7,893 nt of DNA from an uncultured Treponema sp. (lineage in GTDB: Bacteria > Spirochaetota > Spirochaetia > Treponematales > Treponemataceae): assembly GCA_946403565.1 (NCBI GenBank), contig CAMJAJ010000048.1:1-7893 (forward strand), read 5' to 3'. Every line of letters starts with the position of its first letter. The first letter of the stretch is position 1. Below, one piece after another: positions 1 through 6,020 of the stretch. The position numbers and the translations under genes are program-made. Under the pieces are notes generated by a model. It worked only from the letters and a program-made list of their open reading frames with translations. It did no database searches and was not told where the DNA came from.

Positions 1-1281
1 CCGCGACAGGTTGTAGCTGGCGATCCAGTAGTCGGGGCGGGCGAGCGAGAGCGCGACGTAGCAGACGCAGACGGCGACGAATCCGTAGCGGAAGAGGGGG
101 AAGCGGCGCAAGAAGACCTGCACGACCTGCCCGGCAAGCAGCAGTGCCAGGACGGCGAGCGTCCACAGGACAAGGACGCGCAGGAAGGTCAGCTGCCCGT
201 AGTGGCCGATGTAGCGGAACATGCGGAGGGCGGCGGAAGCGATCATCACGTAGGTGCAGGCACAGAAGACGGAAAGCAGGACTTTCAGCGGGATGCAGTC
301 CCCGAAGCGTGCCAGAACCGCCTGCACGATGATGACGTTTATGATGCTGACCGCAAGCAGCTGGAAGAAGCCCTCGCGCGCCGTTCCGGCATATGAGACC
401 GTCCCCTCCGGCGGAGGGACGAACTGGCTGCACACGAAGCTGACGTAGACAAGGCAGAAAAGGGTCAGCATGGTCAGCGCGACTGCGGCGGGGAACTGCC
501 GCTTCTCCTTCACTTCGGAAGGGAGATTCCGCTTGACCAGGAATCGGCTCGTGCAGTAGGAGGCAAGGATTGCCGCCAGGGTGAACAGACACACCCGTGC
601 TGCGGGGGCGGCCTGTACGTGGCCGAACAGCCAGCCCAACTGCGCGGCATAGCGTTCGTCCGCCGAGCAGAGCAGGGATATGACGAGCGCGAGCAGCGGG
701 GCGGAGATTGCCGCGCCCGCAAGCACGGAGAGGGCGGTCTTGCTCCCCTTCCCCGTCGCCTTTTTCCACGCCAGCAGGTCGCTCACCGCATCGCCCAAAG
801 ATTCAATCGTGCCCCCGGCACAGCGGAGCATCCGGGCAAAGTAGGTGCCCAGCTGCCAGCGGCTGTCATCGCAGAAGTTGTGGAGCAGGCCGACCGCGAG
901 GACAAGGCAGATGCCCAGGTTGTTGCTGAAGATGATGAACGCATTGTCCGTCAGGCAGTCCGACAGCGCGAGCAGCAGCATGACCGCGAGGCAGAAGACG
1001 CTGCCCCGCTTGACGCTGATGCCCGCCAGGCGCATGACATGACGGCAGAAGATGACGACGGCGATGACAAAGGGCAGCATCGTCACGGACGAGGGGTTAC
1101 CGTAGACGAGCAGGCTGCTGAGCAGGCCGAGCGCGAGCGAAGGCAGGGCAAGGCCCTTCCATATCCTGACCCGTTCCGCCCGGGCCTCCTCGCTTTCCTC
1201 CGGCACGGTGCCGACGGCATCCAGCGAGGCGGCCGCAGCCTCCCGCTTCCACATATCCTCAAGGTTTTCCACATTGTCCAT
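1..1281 (-). CDS. DUF4173 family multi-pass membrane protein (C-terminus beyond window)
   Basis: The minus-strand frame is open from an ATG at 1281 to the window edge (427 codons, no stop), so the C-terminus is missing. A strong AGGAGG Shine-Dalgarno lies just upstream of the ATG. The product starts with an acidic soluble stretch of about 38 residues, followed by about ten hydrophobic segments separated by short basic loops (for example WKKATGKGSK and the loop around VKRNLPSEVKEKR). Two stretches are typical of DUF4153/DUF4173 proteins as I know them: YAGTAREGFFQLLAVSIIN in the middle and PDYWIASYNLSR at the visible end. Function is unknown; members are inner-membrane proteins, often beside small regulators. 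It is the last visible gene of a run after DUF2975 and XRE genes, which suggests shared control. Family call is fairly firm, role is not. Confidence 0.85.
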   Translation of the reverse strand, partial: MDNVENLEDMWKREAAAASLDAVGTVPEESEEARAERVRIWKGLALPSLALGLLSSLLVYGNPSSVTMLPFVIAVVIFCRHVMRLAGISVKRGSVFCLAVMLLLALSDCLTDNAFIIFSNNLGICLVLAVGLLHNFCDDSRWQLGTYFARMLRCAGGTIESLGDAVSDLLAWKKATGKGSKTALSVLAGAAISAPLLALVISLLCSADERYAAQLGWLFGHVQAAPAARVCLFTLAAILASYCTSRFLVKRNLPSEVKEKRQFPAAVALTMLTLFCLVYVSFVCSQFVPPPEGTVSYAGTAREGFFQLLAVSIINVIIVQAVLARFGDCIPLKVLLSVFCACTYVMIASAALRMFRYIGHYGQLTFLRVLVLWTLAVLALLLAGQVVQVFLRRFPLFRYGFVAVCVCYVALSLARPDYWIASYNLSR

Positions 1282-1283
1282 CC

Positions 1284-1427
1284 TCAGTTTCCTCCTTCGT
1301 CCCGGTTGTCTTGATTGCCATGATTATCCTGCCCGGCTTCCGGGGAATCCGGCCATTCCCGGGATTCCATCGGCACGGCGGCGGCCTCCTCTTTCATTAT
1401 CGATTCCAAACTTTCTACGGTGTCCAT
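1284..1427 (-). CDS. 47-residue ORF, partial tandem duplicate of the DUF4173 gene start
   Basis: A 47-codon frame begins MDTVESLESIMKEEAAA, closely resembling the start of the downstream DUF4173 protein (MDNVENLEDMWKREAAA), but it ends before any membrane segment. Its end (RDEGGN, stop) resembles the end of the upstream XRE protein (QNEGGN, stop). Both start codons are preceded by the same AGGAGGAAACTGA block, in which the stop of one gene lies two bases before the ATG of the next. The whole unit therefore looks like a tandem duplication of the gene junction with a 146-bp period. The ribosome binding site is strong, so a short acidic, hydrophilic peptide is probably made. It may be non-functional debris or a spacer; no domain is recognised. 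Confidence 0.55.
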   Translation of the reverse strand: MDTVESLESIMKEEAAAVPMESREWPDSPEAGQDNHGNQDNRDEGGN

Positions 1428-1429
1428 TC

Positions 1430-1687
1430 TCAGTTTCCTCCTTCGTTCTGACCGTCCGTTCCGGCCCCAGTCTCATCCGCGGGACCGGGGATGTATTCCA
1501 GTATGTCGCCCGGCTGGCAGTCCAAGGCGGCACAGATTTTGTCCAGCGTCTCCATTCGCACAGCCTTCGCCTTGCCGTTTTTCAGTATGGATATGTTCGC
1601 GAGCGTTATGCCCACCTTCTCCGCAAGCTCGCCCACCTTCATCTTGCGGCGGGCAAGCATCACGTCCAGATTCACGATGATCGCCAT
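1430..1687 (-). CDS. XRE/Cro-CI family small transcriptional regulator (YozG-like, HTH_26)
   Basis: This 85-residue protein is almost entirely one helix-turn-helix domain. It starts MAIIVNLDVMLARRKMKVGE. The HTH covers about residues 19-45 (LAEKVGITLANISILKNGKA), and the conserved family ending LDKICAALDCQPGDILEY is at about 48-65, followed by a disordered acidic tail. This matches the small Xre proteins paired with DUF2975 membrane proteins, such as YozG beside YoaS in Bacillus. The start lies 9 bp after the DUF2975 stop, with a GGGGG ribosome binding site in the gap, so the two are surely cotranscribed. It probably binds DNA as a dimer and may autoregulate through the TCGAT dyads at 2218-2248; that link is inferred from position only. 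Confidence 0.9.
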   Translation of the reverse strand: MAIIVNLDVMLARRKMKVGELAEKVGITLANISILKNGKAKAVRMETLDKICAALDCQPGDILEYIPGPADETGAGTDGQNEGGN

Positions 1688-1696
1688 ATCCGCCCC

Positions 1697-2158
1697 CTAG
1701 ATGGTCAGGTCGTTCTCGTTCTTGACGAGCCAGGCGTGGTGGATCAAGCCGGACAAGAGTTCGCAGAGGACGGCAAAGACAAGGCTCAGAAGCCCCATGA
1801 AGGTCAGGTACATCGCGCGGATGACGATGAGCCTGCCACGGACCGCGAAGAAGACGAGCATGCCGAAGAAGCATGCCGCGAACACAAGGGCGATTGCCGC
1901 CATGATGCGGAATGAGCGCCGGTTCTCCGGGGAAAAGGAATTGTCCTTACCGATCTGCCCCGCGATGCCCCAGAACACCGCAAGCTCCGCGTAGCAGCAA
2001 GCGACGATTATTATATGGAAGACAATCGCATCGTTGATCAGCTCGGCGACATGGGTCTGGTAGGCCCGGGCGTAGAGGGCGAACGCCGTGAAGAACGCCG
2101 CCCCCATCAGGCCGAGCAGGATGACGACTGCCTTAAGCAGGATTCCGTATTTTTTCAT
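1697..2158 (-). CDS. DUF2975 family membrane protein
   Basis: This 153-residue protein has four predicted membrane helices at about residues 5-30, 43-67, 83-107 and 113-140. The cytoplasmic loop between helices 2 and 3 carries KDNSFSPENRRSFR, the recognisable DUF2975 motif, and the C-terminus ends ENDLTI, also typical of the family. Length matches the usual 150-170 residues. DUF2975 proteins are nearly always followed by a small XRE regulator, as here, and are thought to act with it, perhaps as a membrane sensor or sequestering partner; this is not proven for this protein. The ATG at 2158 is preceded at 9 bp by AGGGAGGT (2168-2175 on the plus strand as acctccct) and by a good promoter, so it is the first gene of the operon. 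Confidence 0.9.
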   Translation of the reverse strand: MKKYGILLKAVVILLGLMGAAFFTAFALYARAYQTHVAELINDAIVFHIIIVACCYAELAVFWGIAGQIGKDNSFSPENRRSFRIMAAIALVFAACFFGMLVFFAVRGRLIVIRAMYLTFMGLLSLVFAVLCELLSGLIHHAWLVKNENDLTI

Positions 2159-2183
2159 GTCCTATGGACCTCCCTGAAAAGGA

Positions 2184-2212
2184 AGCATAGTACACCTATC
2201 TTTGAAAGTCAA
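2184..2212 (-). promoter_or_regulatory. Sigma-70 type promoter of the DUF2975-XRE operon
   Basis: On the minus strand the -35 box TTGACT (2207-2212) and the -10 box TATGCT (2184-2189) are separated by 17 bp. Transcription would begin near 2177, giving a short leader that contains the ribosome binding site of the DUF2975 gene. The position, spacing and AT-rich upstream DNA fit a real promoter. Confidence 0.7.
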
Positions 2213-2217
2213 TAGAT

Positions 2218-2248
2218 TTTTATCGAAATTCGATAAAATTTAATCGAA
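2218..2248. promoter_or_regulatory. Candidate operator: overlapping TCGAT dyads upstream of the -35 box
   Basis: A perfect 10-bp inverted repeat, TTTTATCGAA (2218-2227) and TTCGATAAAA (2229-2238) around one central base, starts 5 bp upstream of the -35 box. A third half-site, ATCGAA (2243-2248), lies further out, forming another dyad with the middle one. Perfect symmetry in an AT-rich pocket within GC-rich DNA points to a protein binding site. The XRE regulator in the same operon is the obvious candidate, by position only. Confidence 0.5.
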
Positions 2249-2459
2249 CTATGATATAGACAGCAGTAGGCCGCGCCGGGCGGTGATGCCAGCGCCGGAC
2301 CATGGGGGGCGTCTTTCGTGGGGCTGCCCATGCCTGCCGCCCTGCGTGTGCGGGGGCTGCCCGGTGCTCGCTGGGCTGCCTGTCGGGCCATATGGGCCGC
2401 CCGAGCCACACAGGTGCAGACCAAGCTGACCTGTGCGGCCCGGCTGTCAGTGCTTCGGC
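2249..2459. other. GC-rich intergenic spacer with GGGCTGCC repeats and a hairpin
   Basis: No convincing gene lies here; open frames on both strands lack ribosome binding sites and protein-like composition. The stretch contains GGGCTGCC three times. Near the 3' end of the xylosidase gene there is a stem-loop: CACAGGT (2409-2415) pairs with ACCTGTG (2429-2435), with an outer GGGCCG/CGGCCC stem (2394-2399 with 2436-2441). Without a following T-tract, it is only a possible transcription end for the minus-strand xylosidase gene. Confidence 0.4.
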
Positions 2460-4505
2460 CTACAGGACCGGCAGCTCGTCGCGGAGGCTCGCGAAGGGTC
2501 CGGGGATGACCGACGTCCCCCGGTGGTTGCCGAAGAAGTCCTCGTTGAAGACGATGTCGCTCCCGTCCCGGTTCTCGAACCGCTGCTCCGGCTCAAAGGC
2601 CGTGCCGAGCACCGCCGTCGATATCACGCCCGCCGTGTAGCCGCCGAGCAGTTCCGCCAGGTTGTTCCTGAGGACGCCGCCGTCCAGGGCGAGCTTCGCC
2701 GTGCCCTTTCCGACCAGATGCCCGCTCTCGTGCTTGCAGACGCTCGCCCCGTTGAAGTAGGCGTTGCCCGCAAGCCAGACCGGCAGGTGGCCAAAGTGGT
2801 GCGTCCCCAATGCCATCATGTCCGGCTCCTTGTCCATCATGAAGTTTGCGATCCAGCTCTCGTAGGTCGGGAAGATGTCGAACGGCGCGGTTCCGACGCG
2901 CTCGTAGTCGGCGTCGGCGGCAGTCTTCTTTTCGTCGGTCACCGCCTTCTGCTGGACGAAGATGTTGTTGTAGATCCGGTCGTCCCCGTGCAGGATCGTC
3001 ATGAAGCCCGCGACCTCGGTGCGGTGGCGGATGTGGTAGGGGGTATAGCGCGGCTCGCGCTGGTCGTTCACGATGCTGTCCACGCCGGAGTTTATCAGGC
3101 TGAATGAACCGAGGATCAGGTTGTGCACGACGGCGATGCCCTCGCTCGGTATCGTGATGGAGACCTTGGACAGCAGGAGGTTGTTGTCGATCGTCGTGGG
3201 CCCGTGGCCAACCTCGACGAACACATCGGTGGAGAACATGGCCCCCTTCGCCTTCTCACGGCCTTCCGGCATCTCGTTGTTGTACATGAGATTCTGCGAA
3301 ACGCGCGCGCCCTGCGCCTCCCAGTCCAGCCACACGCCCATGATGCAGTCGTGGATGTGGTTCCGCCTGATGAGCACGTCTATGCCCGCGTGCAGCTTGA
3401 TTCCCGCCGTCTCCGCGCCGCCGAGCTGCTGCGAGTTGCATATATGGTGAATGTGGCAGTCCTCGATCGTGGAGAACACCGCTCCCATCCGCCCGACGAT
3501 TCCCGTCTGCTCGCAGTGATGGACGTGGCAGCGGCGGACCAGGTGGGAGCCGACCCGCTCCTTGGTCCAGCCGTGGTACTGGCCGCGGCACACGGCGTCG
3601 CGCTCCATCTGGGTGGGACTCTTGAGGTGCTTCGTGTAGAAGTACATGTCGTTCTCTTTGTCGCGGTATTTTCCCAGCGAGATGCCGCAGCAGCGGCTGT
3701 TGCACACCTCCAGATCCTCCAGAATCCAGCCCTTGCTCCAGTGCGGCCCGATCAGCCCGTCCTGGTATGAGGCGGGCGGTGCCCAGGTCGTCGCGCCGTT
3801 GCAGATTTTGAAGCCGCGCACGGTGATGTAGTCCAGGCCGTTCTTCCGCGGCATGAAGCAGTTGCGGCGCACGAAGATCTCCACCTCCTGCTCGTTCGGG
3901 TCCAGGCCCTTGAAGTTGCAGTAGAAGACCGTGCGGCGGCCGGCCCGTATCTCCTTCGCCTGCACGTTTACGACGAATTCGGTCGGAGCGGCGCAGGGGA
4001 CGGGGGCCTCTCCCGCCTGCTCGCAGAACCATTTGTACTCGGACTCCTTCTGGTTCCATGCGCAGGGGTCGGCCGCACCCGCAAGGCATTCTTCGAGCGT
4101 CGCCGTCTCGTACATCATGCGTCCGTTCAGGACGACGGAACCGGTATGGCGTACCGTCGGGGCGAAGTACCAGTCCCCGCAGACGTAGGTCGTGTAGGGG
4201 TTGTAGCCGCCGAAGATTCCGTTGTCAACCTCGGCGGTCCAGACGTCGCCCTTGTAGCGCTTCCAGCCCGTCAGGACTTCCGACCCGCTGATGACCGCCC
4301 CCAGCGGCTCCTCGGACGTGTAGGTGATCCGCTGCTCCTTTGTTCCGCCGAAGAGGGGGACCACCTGCTCCCGGTAGACTCCCGGCGCGACGCGGACCTC
4401 GTCCCCCGCCCGGGCGACCGCCGCCGCCTCGTTTATCGTCTTGAACGGAAGCTCCTTGGTCCCGTTCCCGTTCTTGCCCGCCTGTGCGTTCACATAATAC
4501 AGCAT
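2460..4505 (-). CDS. GH120 family beta-xylosidase (intracellular, right-handed beta-helix)
   Basis: This 681-residue protein starts YYVNAQAGKNGNGTKELPF, the usual first coil of right-handed beta-helix carbohydrate enzymes. It has the GH120 hallmarks I know from Thermoanaerobacterium XylC: DYITVRGF (225-232), WAPPASYQDGLIGPHWSKGW (241-260), GIKLHAGIDV (368-377), WLDWEAQG (392-399) and DVFVEVGHGP (427-436). The XylC nucleophile (Asp382) and acid/base (Glu405) correspond to Asp394 and Glu431. The expected reaction is release of xylose from short xylo-oligosaccharides. There is no signal peptide, so it should act in the cytoplasm on imported oligomers. I chose the ATG at 4505 because AGGGGGAT precedes it and homology begins there; the open frame continues upstream to 4727 but passes through a hairpin repeat. 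The spacing between the catalytic residues is 14 longer than in XylC. No xylan transport or xylose genes are visible nearby. Confidence 0.85.
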   Translation of the reverse strand: MLYYVNAQAGKNGNGTKELPFKTINEAAAVARAGDEVRVAPGVYREQVVPLFGGTKEQRITYTSEEPLGAVISGSEVLTGWKRYKGDVWTAEVDNGIFGGYNPYTTYVCGDWYFAPTVRHTGSVVLNGRMMYETATLEECLAGAADPCAWNQKESEYKWFCEQAGEAPVPCAAPTEFVVNVQAKEIRAGRRTVFYCNFKGLDPNEQEVEIFVRRNCFMPRKNGLDYITVRGFKICNGATTWAPPASYQDGLIGPHWSKGWILEDLEVCNSRCCGISLGKYRDKENDMYFYTKHLKSPTQMERDAVCRGQYHGWTKERVGSHLVRRCHVHHCEQTGIVGRMGAVFSTIEDCHIHHICNSQQLGGAETAGIKLHAGIDVLIRRNHIHDCIMGVWLDWEAQGARVSQNLMYNNEMPEGREKAKGAMFSTDVFVEVGHGPTTIDNNLLLSKVSITIPSEGIAVVHNLILGSFSLINSGVDSIVNDQREPRYTPYHIRHRTEVAGFMTILHGDDRIYNNIFVQQKAVTDEKKTAADADYERVGTAPFDIFPTYESWIANFMMDKEPDMMALGTHHFGHLPVWLAGNAYFNGASVCKHESGHLVGKGTAKLALDGGVLRNNLAELLGGYTAGVISTAVLGTAFEPEQRFENRDGSDIVFNEDFFGNHRGTSVIPGPFASLRDELPVL

Positions 4506-4633
4506 GCAGAGAATCCCCCTGTCGTTAAAATGGCTTCGGCGGCGGAATCCTTCCGCTTGCTTCGCCGGTCCGGATGGGCGGGCTGCCGACATTGAAGGCA
4601 TTCTGCGGCCGCGCCCCTCAGATTTTTCCATTA

Positions 4634-4765
4634 AAGCAGTTTCAAAAGTCCAGATGGACTTTTGAAACTGGACAAAATTACCCTCAAGAATCGCAAGTGG
4701 TGCGTAGCACCGCTGAGATTCTTGCAAGCCTGTTTCAAAAGTGACCGACTTTTGAAACAGGCTCT
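4634..4765. repeat. Three-hairpin intergenic element (MITE/REP-like) in the xylosidase leader
   Basis: Three consecutive stem-loops fill 132 bp. The first has perfect 16-bp arms (4637-4652 with 4655-4670). The second pairs CAAGAATC (4685-4692) with GATTCTTG (4717-4724) and has an inner stem AGTGGTGC/GCACCGCT. The third again has perfect 16-bp arms (4727-4742 with 4748-4763). The outer hairpins share GTTTCAAAAGT/ACTTTTGAAAC, so the element also has inverted-repeat ends. ATTA flanks it on both sides (4630-4633 and 4766-4769), consistent with a 4-bp target duplication. The array would be transcribed as structured leader RNA of the GH120 gene. There is no T-tract, so these are not ordinary terminators. 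The remaining leader, 4506-4629, shows only the ribosome binding site. Confidence 0.65.
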
Positions 4766-4795
4766 ATTATACCACCATTCTGGCGAAACTGTCAG
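4766..4795 (-). promoter_or_regulatory. Promoter of the GH120 gene (extended -10)
   Basis: On the minus strand the sequence TGGTATAAT gives a perfect -10 box (4766-4771) with the extended TGn motif. CTGACA (4790-4795) lies 18 bp upstream as the -35. Transcription would start just inside the hairpin element and give a leader of about 255 nt before the GH120 start codon. The promoter lies after the acetyltransferase stop, so the xylosidase has its own promoter. Confidence 0.6.
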
Positions 4796-4810
4796 CGTCT
4801 TTTTTCGGCG

Positions 4811-4911
4811 GGCGTCCTGTTGCCGCTCCCGGCGGCCAGGCCGAAGCGGGATTACGGCAGTCCCGTCAGCTTCTGAGGCTGGCTGGCGTCCTGCTGTCAC
4901 TTCCGGCGGCC
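4811..4911. repeat. Imperfect 27-bp direct repeat at the 3' end of the acetyltransferase gene
   Basis: Two 27-bp copies (4811-4837 and 4885-4911) match at 23 positions and lie 74 bp apart. Both begin GGCGTCCTG and end CCGGCGGCC. The second copy encodes part of the acetyltransferase C-terminus (AAGSDSRTP); the first lies after its stop codon. This looks like an old local duplication of the gene end that has drifted by transitions. Confidence 0.55.
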
Positions 4912-5411
4912 TGCACCAGCTGGTAGGCGATGCGCTCCGTGCCGTCGGCGATGTGGATGATGCCGCAGCGCAGGAAGCCGTTCCGCTCGATGAGCGACTG
5001 CATGACCTTGTTGTCGCGGTGCGTGTCTATCCGGATGTTCGCCGAACGTCCCTTGCAGAACTCGAGGGCGGTCTGGAACACGCCGTGTTCCGTGCCGTCG
5101 CCCGCAATCCGGTGGATCGTCGCATAGGGCTCGTCGTTGGGCCACGAACCGTCCTCGATGGATCGGTAGGTCTTGTCTTCCCCGAGGATGCAGGCGAACA
5201 CGCCGCAGATACGGCCCCCGCCGTCCGTGACGACATGGCAGACCCCCCGCCGGATGTCCTCGCGCACAAGCTCCTCGGGCGGGTTCTTCCGTCCCCATTG
5301 CGTCGGATTGCCCGTGCGGATCATCATCTCCTGCGCCGCATGGTACACGTCCATGATTGCCGGCAGGTCCGCGGCCTCGGCCTGCCGCACGTGAAGTCGT
5401 TGGGTGTGCAT
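4866..5411 (-). CDS. GNAT family N-acetyltransferase
   Basis: This 181-residue protein has the GNAT order: an N-terminal strand-helix (LHVRQAEAADLPAIMDVYHA) and MMIRTGNPTQWG, which is common in small GNATs. A central sheet follows (GRICGVFACIL), and the C-terminal half has ANIRIDTHRDNKVMQSLIE and RNGFLRCGIIHIADGTERIA. The last two stretches are the conserved D.N..M...l...GF block. It should transfer an acetyl group from acetyl-CoA to a small molecule or amino group; the substrate cannot be read. I chose the ATG at 5411 because the fold begins there. The frame stays open upstream to 5522, but that part overlaps repeats and lacks family features. The ribosome binding site is weak (GGAT). The last 12 or so residues derive from a repeated sequence and look dispensable. 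Confidence 0.85.
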   Translation of the reverse strand: MHTQRLHVRQAEAADLPAIMDVYHAAQEMMIRTGNPTQWGRKNPPEELVREDIRRGVCHVVTDGGGRICGVFACILGEDKTYRSIEDGSWPNDEPYATIHRIAGDGTEHGVFQTALEFCKGRSANIRIDTHRDNKVMQSLIERNGFLRCGIIHIADGTERIAYQLVQAAGSDSRTPASLRS

Positions 5412-5441
5412 AGCACATCCATGATGGAGCATACGGCCCAC

Positions 5442-5476
5442 CCTGTCAAGGATGTCGGGTTTGACAGGATGTCGGG
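5442..5476. promoter_or_regulatory. Dyad and direct repeat in the divergent promoter region
   Basis: An 8-bp inverted repeat, CCTGTCAA (5442-5449) and TTGACAGG (5461-5468), overlaps an 11-bp direct repeat, AGGATGTCGGG (5449-5459 and 5466-5476). On the minus strand TTGACA (5444-5449) followed 17 bp later by CATCAT (5421-5426) could be the acetyltransferase promoter, although it would leave almost no leader. The symmetry suggests a regulator site between the divergent acetyltransferase and tail-protein genes. Confidence 0.35.
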
Positions 5477-5500
5477 CATGAGGCGCTGGGACCGATAATT

Positions 5501-5543
5501 TTTTTTCACGGTGACACTCCATGACACCCTGGTAGCTTATAAT
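5501..5543 (+). promoter_or_regulatory. Promoter leader of the small tail protein gene (TGACAC pair, TATAAT)
   Basis: A T-tract is followed by CACGGTGACACTCCATGACA and, 10 bp after the second TGACAC (5522-5527), by a perfect TATAAT (5538-5543). The two TGACAC copies (5512-5517, 5522-5527) are exactly 10 bp apart, one helical turn. The segment can also be read as an imperfect GGTGaCA...TGaCACC dyad. No normal -35 sits at 17 bp, so the TGACAC block may bind an activator or other regulator. The same leader recurs at 5973-6014. Confidence 0.55.
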
Positions 5544-5572
5544 TGGTTATATCAAACGTATGGGGGGATGTT

Positions 5573-5800
5573 ATGAAGTCTTTTAAGTCTGCCGGAAATG
5601 AAGGAAGGTCTGAAGGGTTCGGCCGGAGCTTTGCAGGCGTTCTGTCAGCGGAGGGCCTTGCGGGCCGGGATGCATCCAGCCTGAGCTGTATATGCGGCAG
5701 TGAAATCGCATTCCTGTGCGCGAAGTATAAGATTGAACCGGACAGCTGGATGCGCTTTGTGTCTGCACTTGCCAAGACAGAGGAAATGCAGGTGGCATAA
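5573..5800 (+). CDS. 75-residue stand-alone tail protein, paralogue of the downstream exonuclease ends
   Basis: The protein starts MKSFKSAG and ends with a 41-residue tail (35-75): CICGSEIAFLCAKYKIEPDS, then WMRFVSALAKTEEMQVA. The same start and tail, with 28 of 41 tail residues identical, bracket the exonuclease encoded at 6202-7131, but here a low-complexity Gly/Ser/Ala linker replaces the nuclease domain. The tail has three cysteines (CxCG and LC.KYK) and would form about two helices. No known family is recognised. The ATG at 5573 follows GGGGGG; an earlier ATG at 5543 overlaps the -10 box and lacks the shared start. It may be an adaptor, inhibitor or decoy for the tail's partner, or a deletion remnant. 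The intact frame, strong ribosome binding site and conservative tail changes argue that it is expressed and under selection. Confidence 0.7.
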   Translation: MKSFKSAGNEGRSEGFGRSFAGVLSAEGLAGRDASSLSCICGSEIAFLCAKYKIEPDSWMRFVSALAKTEEMQVA

Positions 5801-5818
5801 GTTGCTGCGGCCAGCCGA

Positions 5819-5839
5819 GGGAAAGTTGCTGACTTTCCC
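5819..5839 (+). terminator. Stem-loop after the tail protein gene
   Basis: GGGAAAGT (5819-5826) and ACTTTCCC (5832-5839) form a perfect 8-bp stem with a 5-base loop, 18 bases after the stop codon. There is no T-tract behind it, so termination is plausible but not certain. The following DNA to about 5960 shows no gene or clear signal. Confidence 0.35.
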
Positions 5840-5972
5840 CGCAGATGCTGATTCCTGGCAGGAGGCGTCATCCTTCCTCTCGATTTTGTAAAGGCTTCCG
5901 ACGCGGGGCTTCACGACCTGGACTTGATTTTGTTGTTGGTAAGGCATTTTCCGCATTGTTCCAAAAATTTTT

Positions 5973-6014
5973 TTCTCACGGTGACACTCTATGACACCCT
6001 AGGCGGTGTATACT
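5973..6014 (+). promoter_or_regulatory. Promoter leader of the exonuclease gene, copy of the 5501-5543 leader
   Basis: The segment CTCACGGTGACACTCTATGA, followed by CACCCT, repeats the leader of the upstream tail gene almost base for base, again after an A/T-tract. TGACAC lies at 5982-5987 and 5992-5997. The -10 box is TATACT (6009-6014), 11 bp after the second TGACAC. Similarity drops beyond CACCCT except for the -10 region, which points to TGACAC as the selected element. Shared control of the two genes follows. Confidence 0.55.
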
Positions 6015-6020
6015 AATTAT

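Noticed and set aside
619..1314. Plus-strand open frame of 231 codons, rich in Arg, Glu, Gln and Asp
   Set aside because: It is antisense to the DUF4173 gene, has no ribosome binding site, and its composition is what the complement of GC-rich membrane-protein codons gives.
1208..1915. Plus-strand open frame of 235 codons over the XRE/DUF2975 region
   Set aside because: It runs antisense across three well-supported genes and shows no recognisable motif.
3256..4089. Minus-strand open frame of 277 codons inside the xylosidase gene
   Set aside because: It is a shifted frame of the GH120 gene, very rich in Arg, Pro and Gly, with no family features.
4506..4727. Upstream extension of the xylosidase by 74 residues
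   Set aside because: The extension is translated from the hairpin repeat and a spacer and has no homology-like features; the start at 4505 has its own ribosome binding site and is where the beta-helix begins.
4637..4763. CRISPR-like array from repeated TTTCAAAAGT units
   Set aside because: There are only two related units in opposite orientations forming hairpins, with no regular direct repeats or unique spacers.
4662..5498. Plus-strand open frame of 278 codons over the acetyltransferase
   Set aside because: It is antisense to a clear GNAT gene and starts inside the hairpin element.
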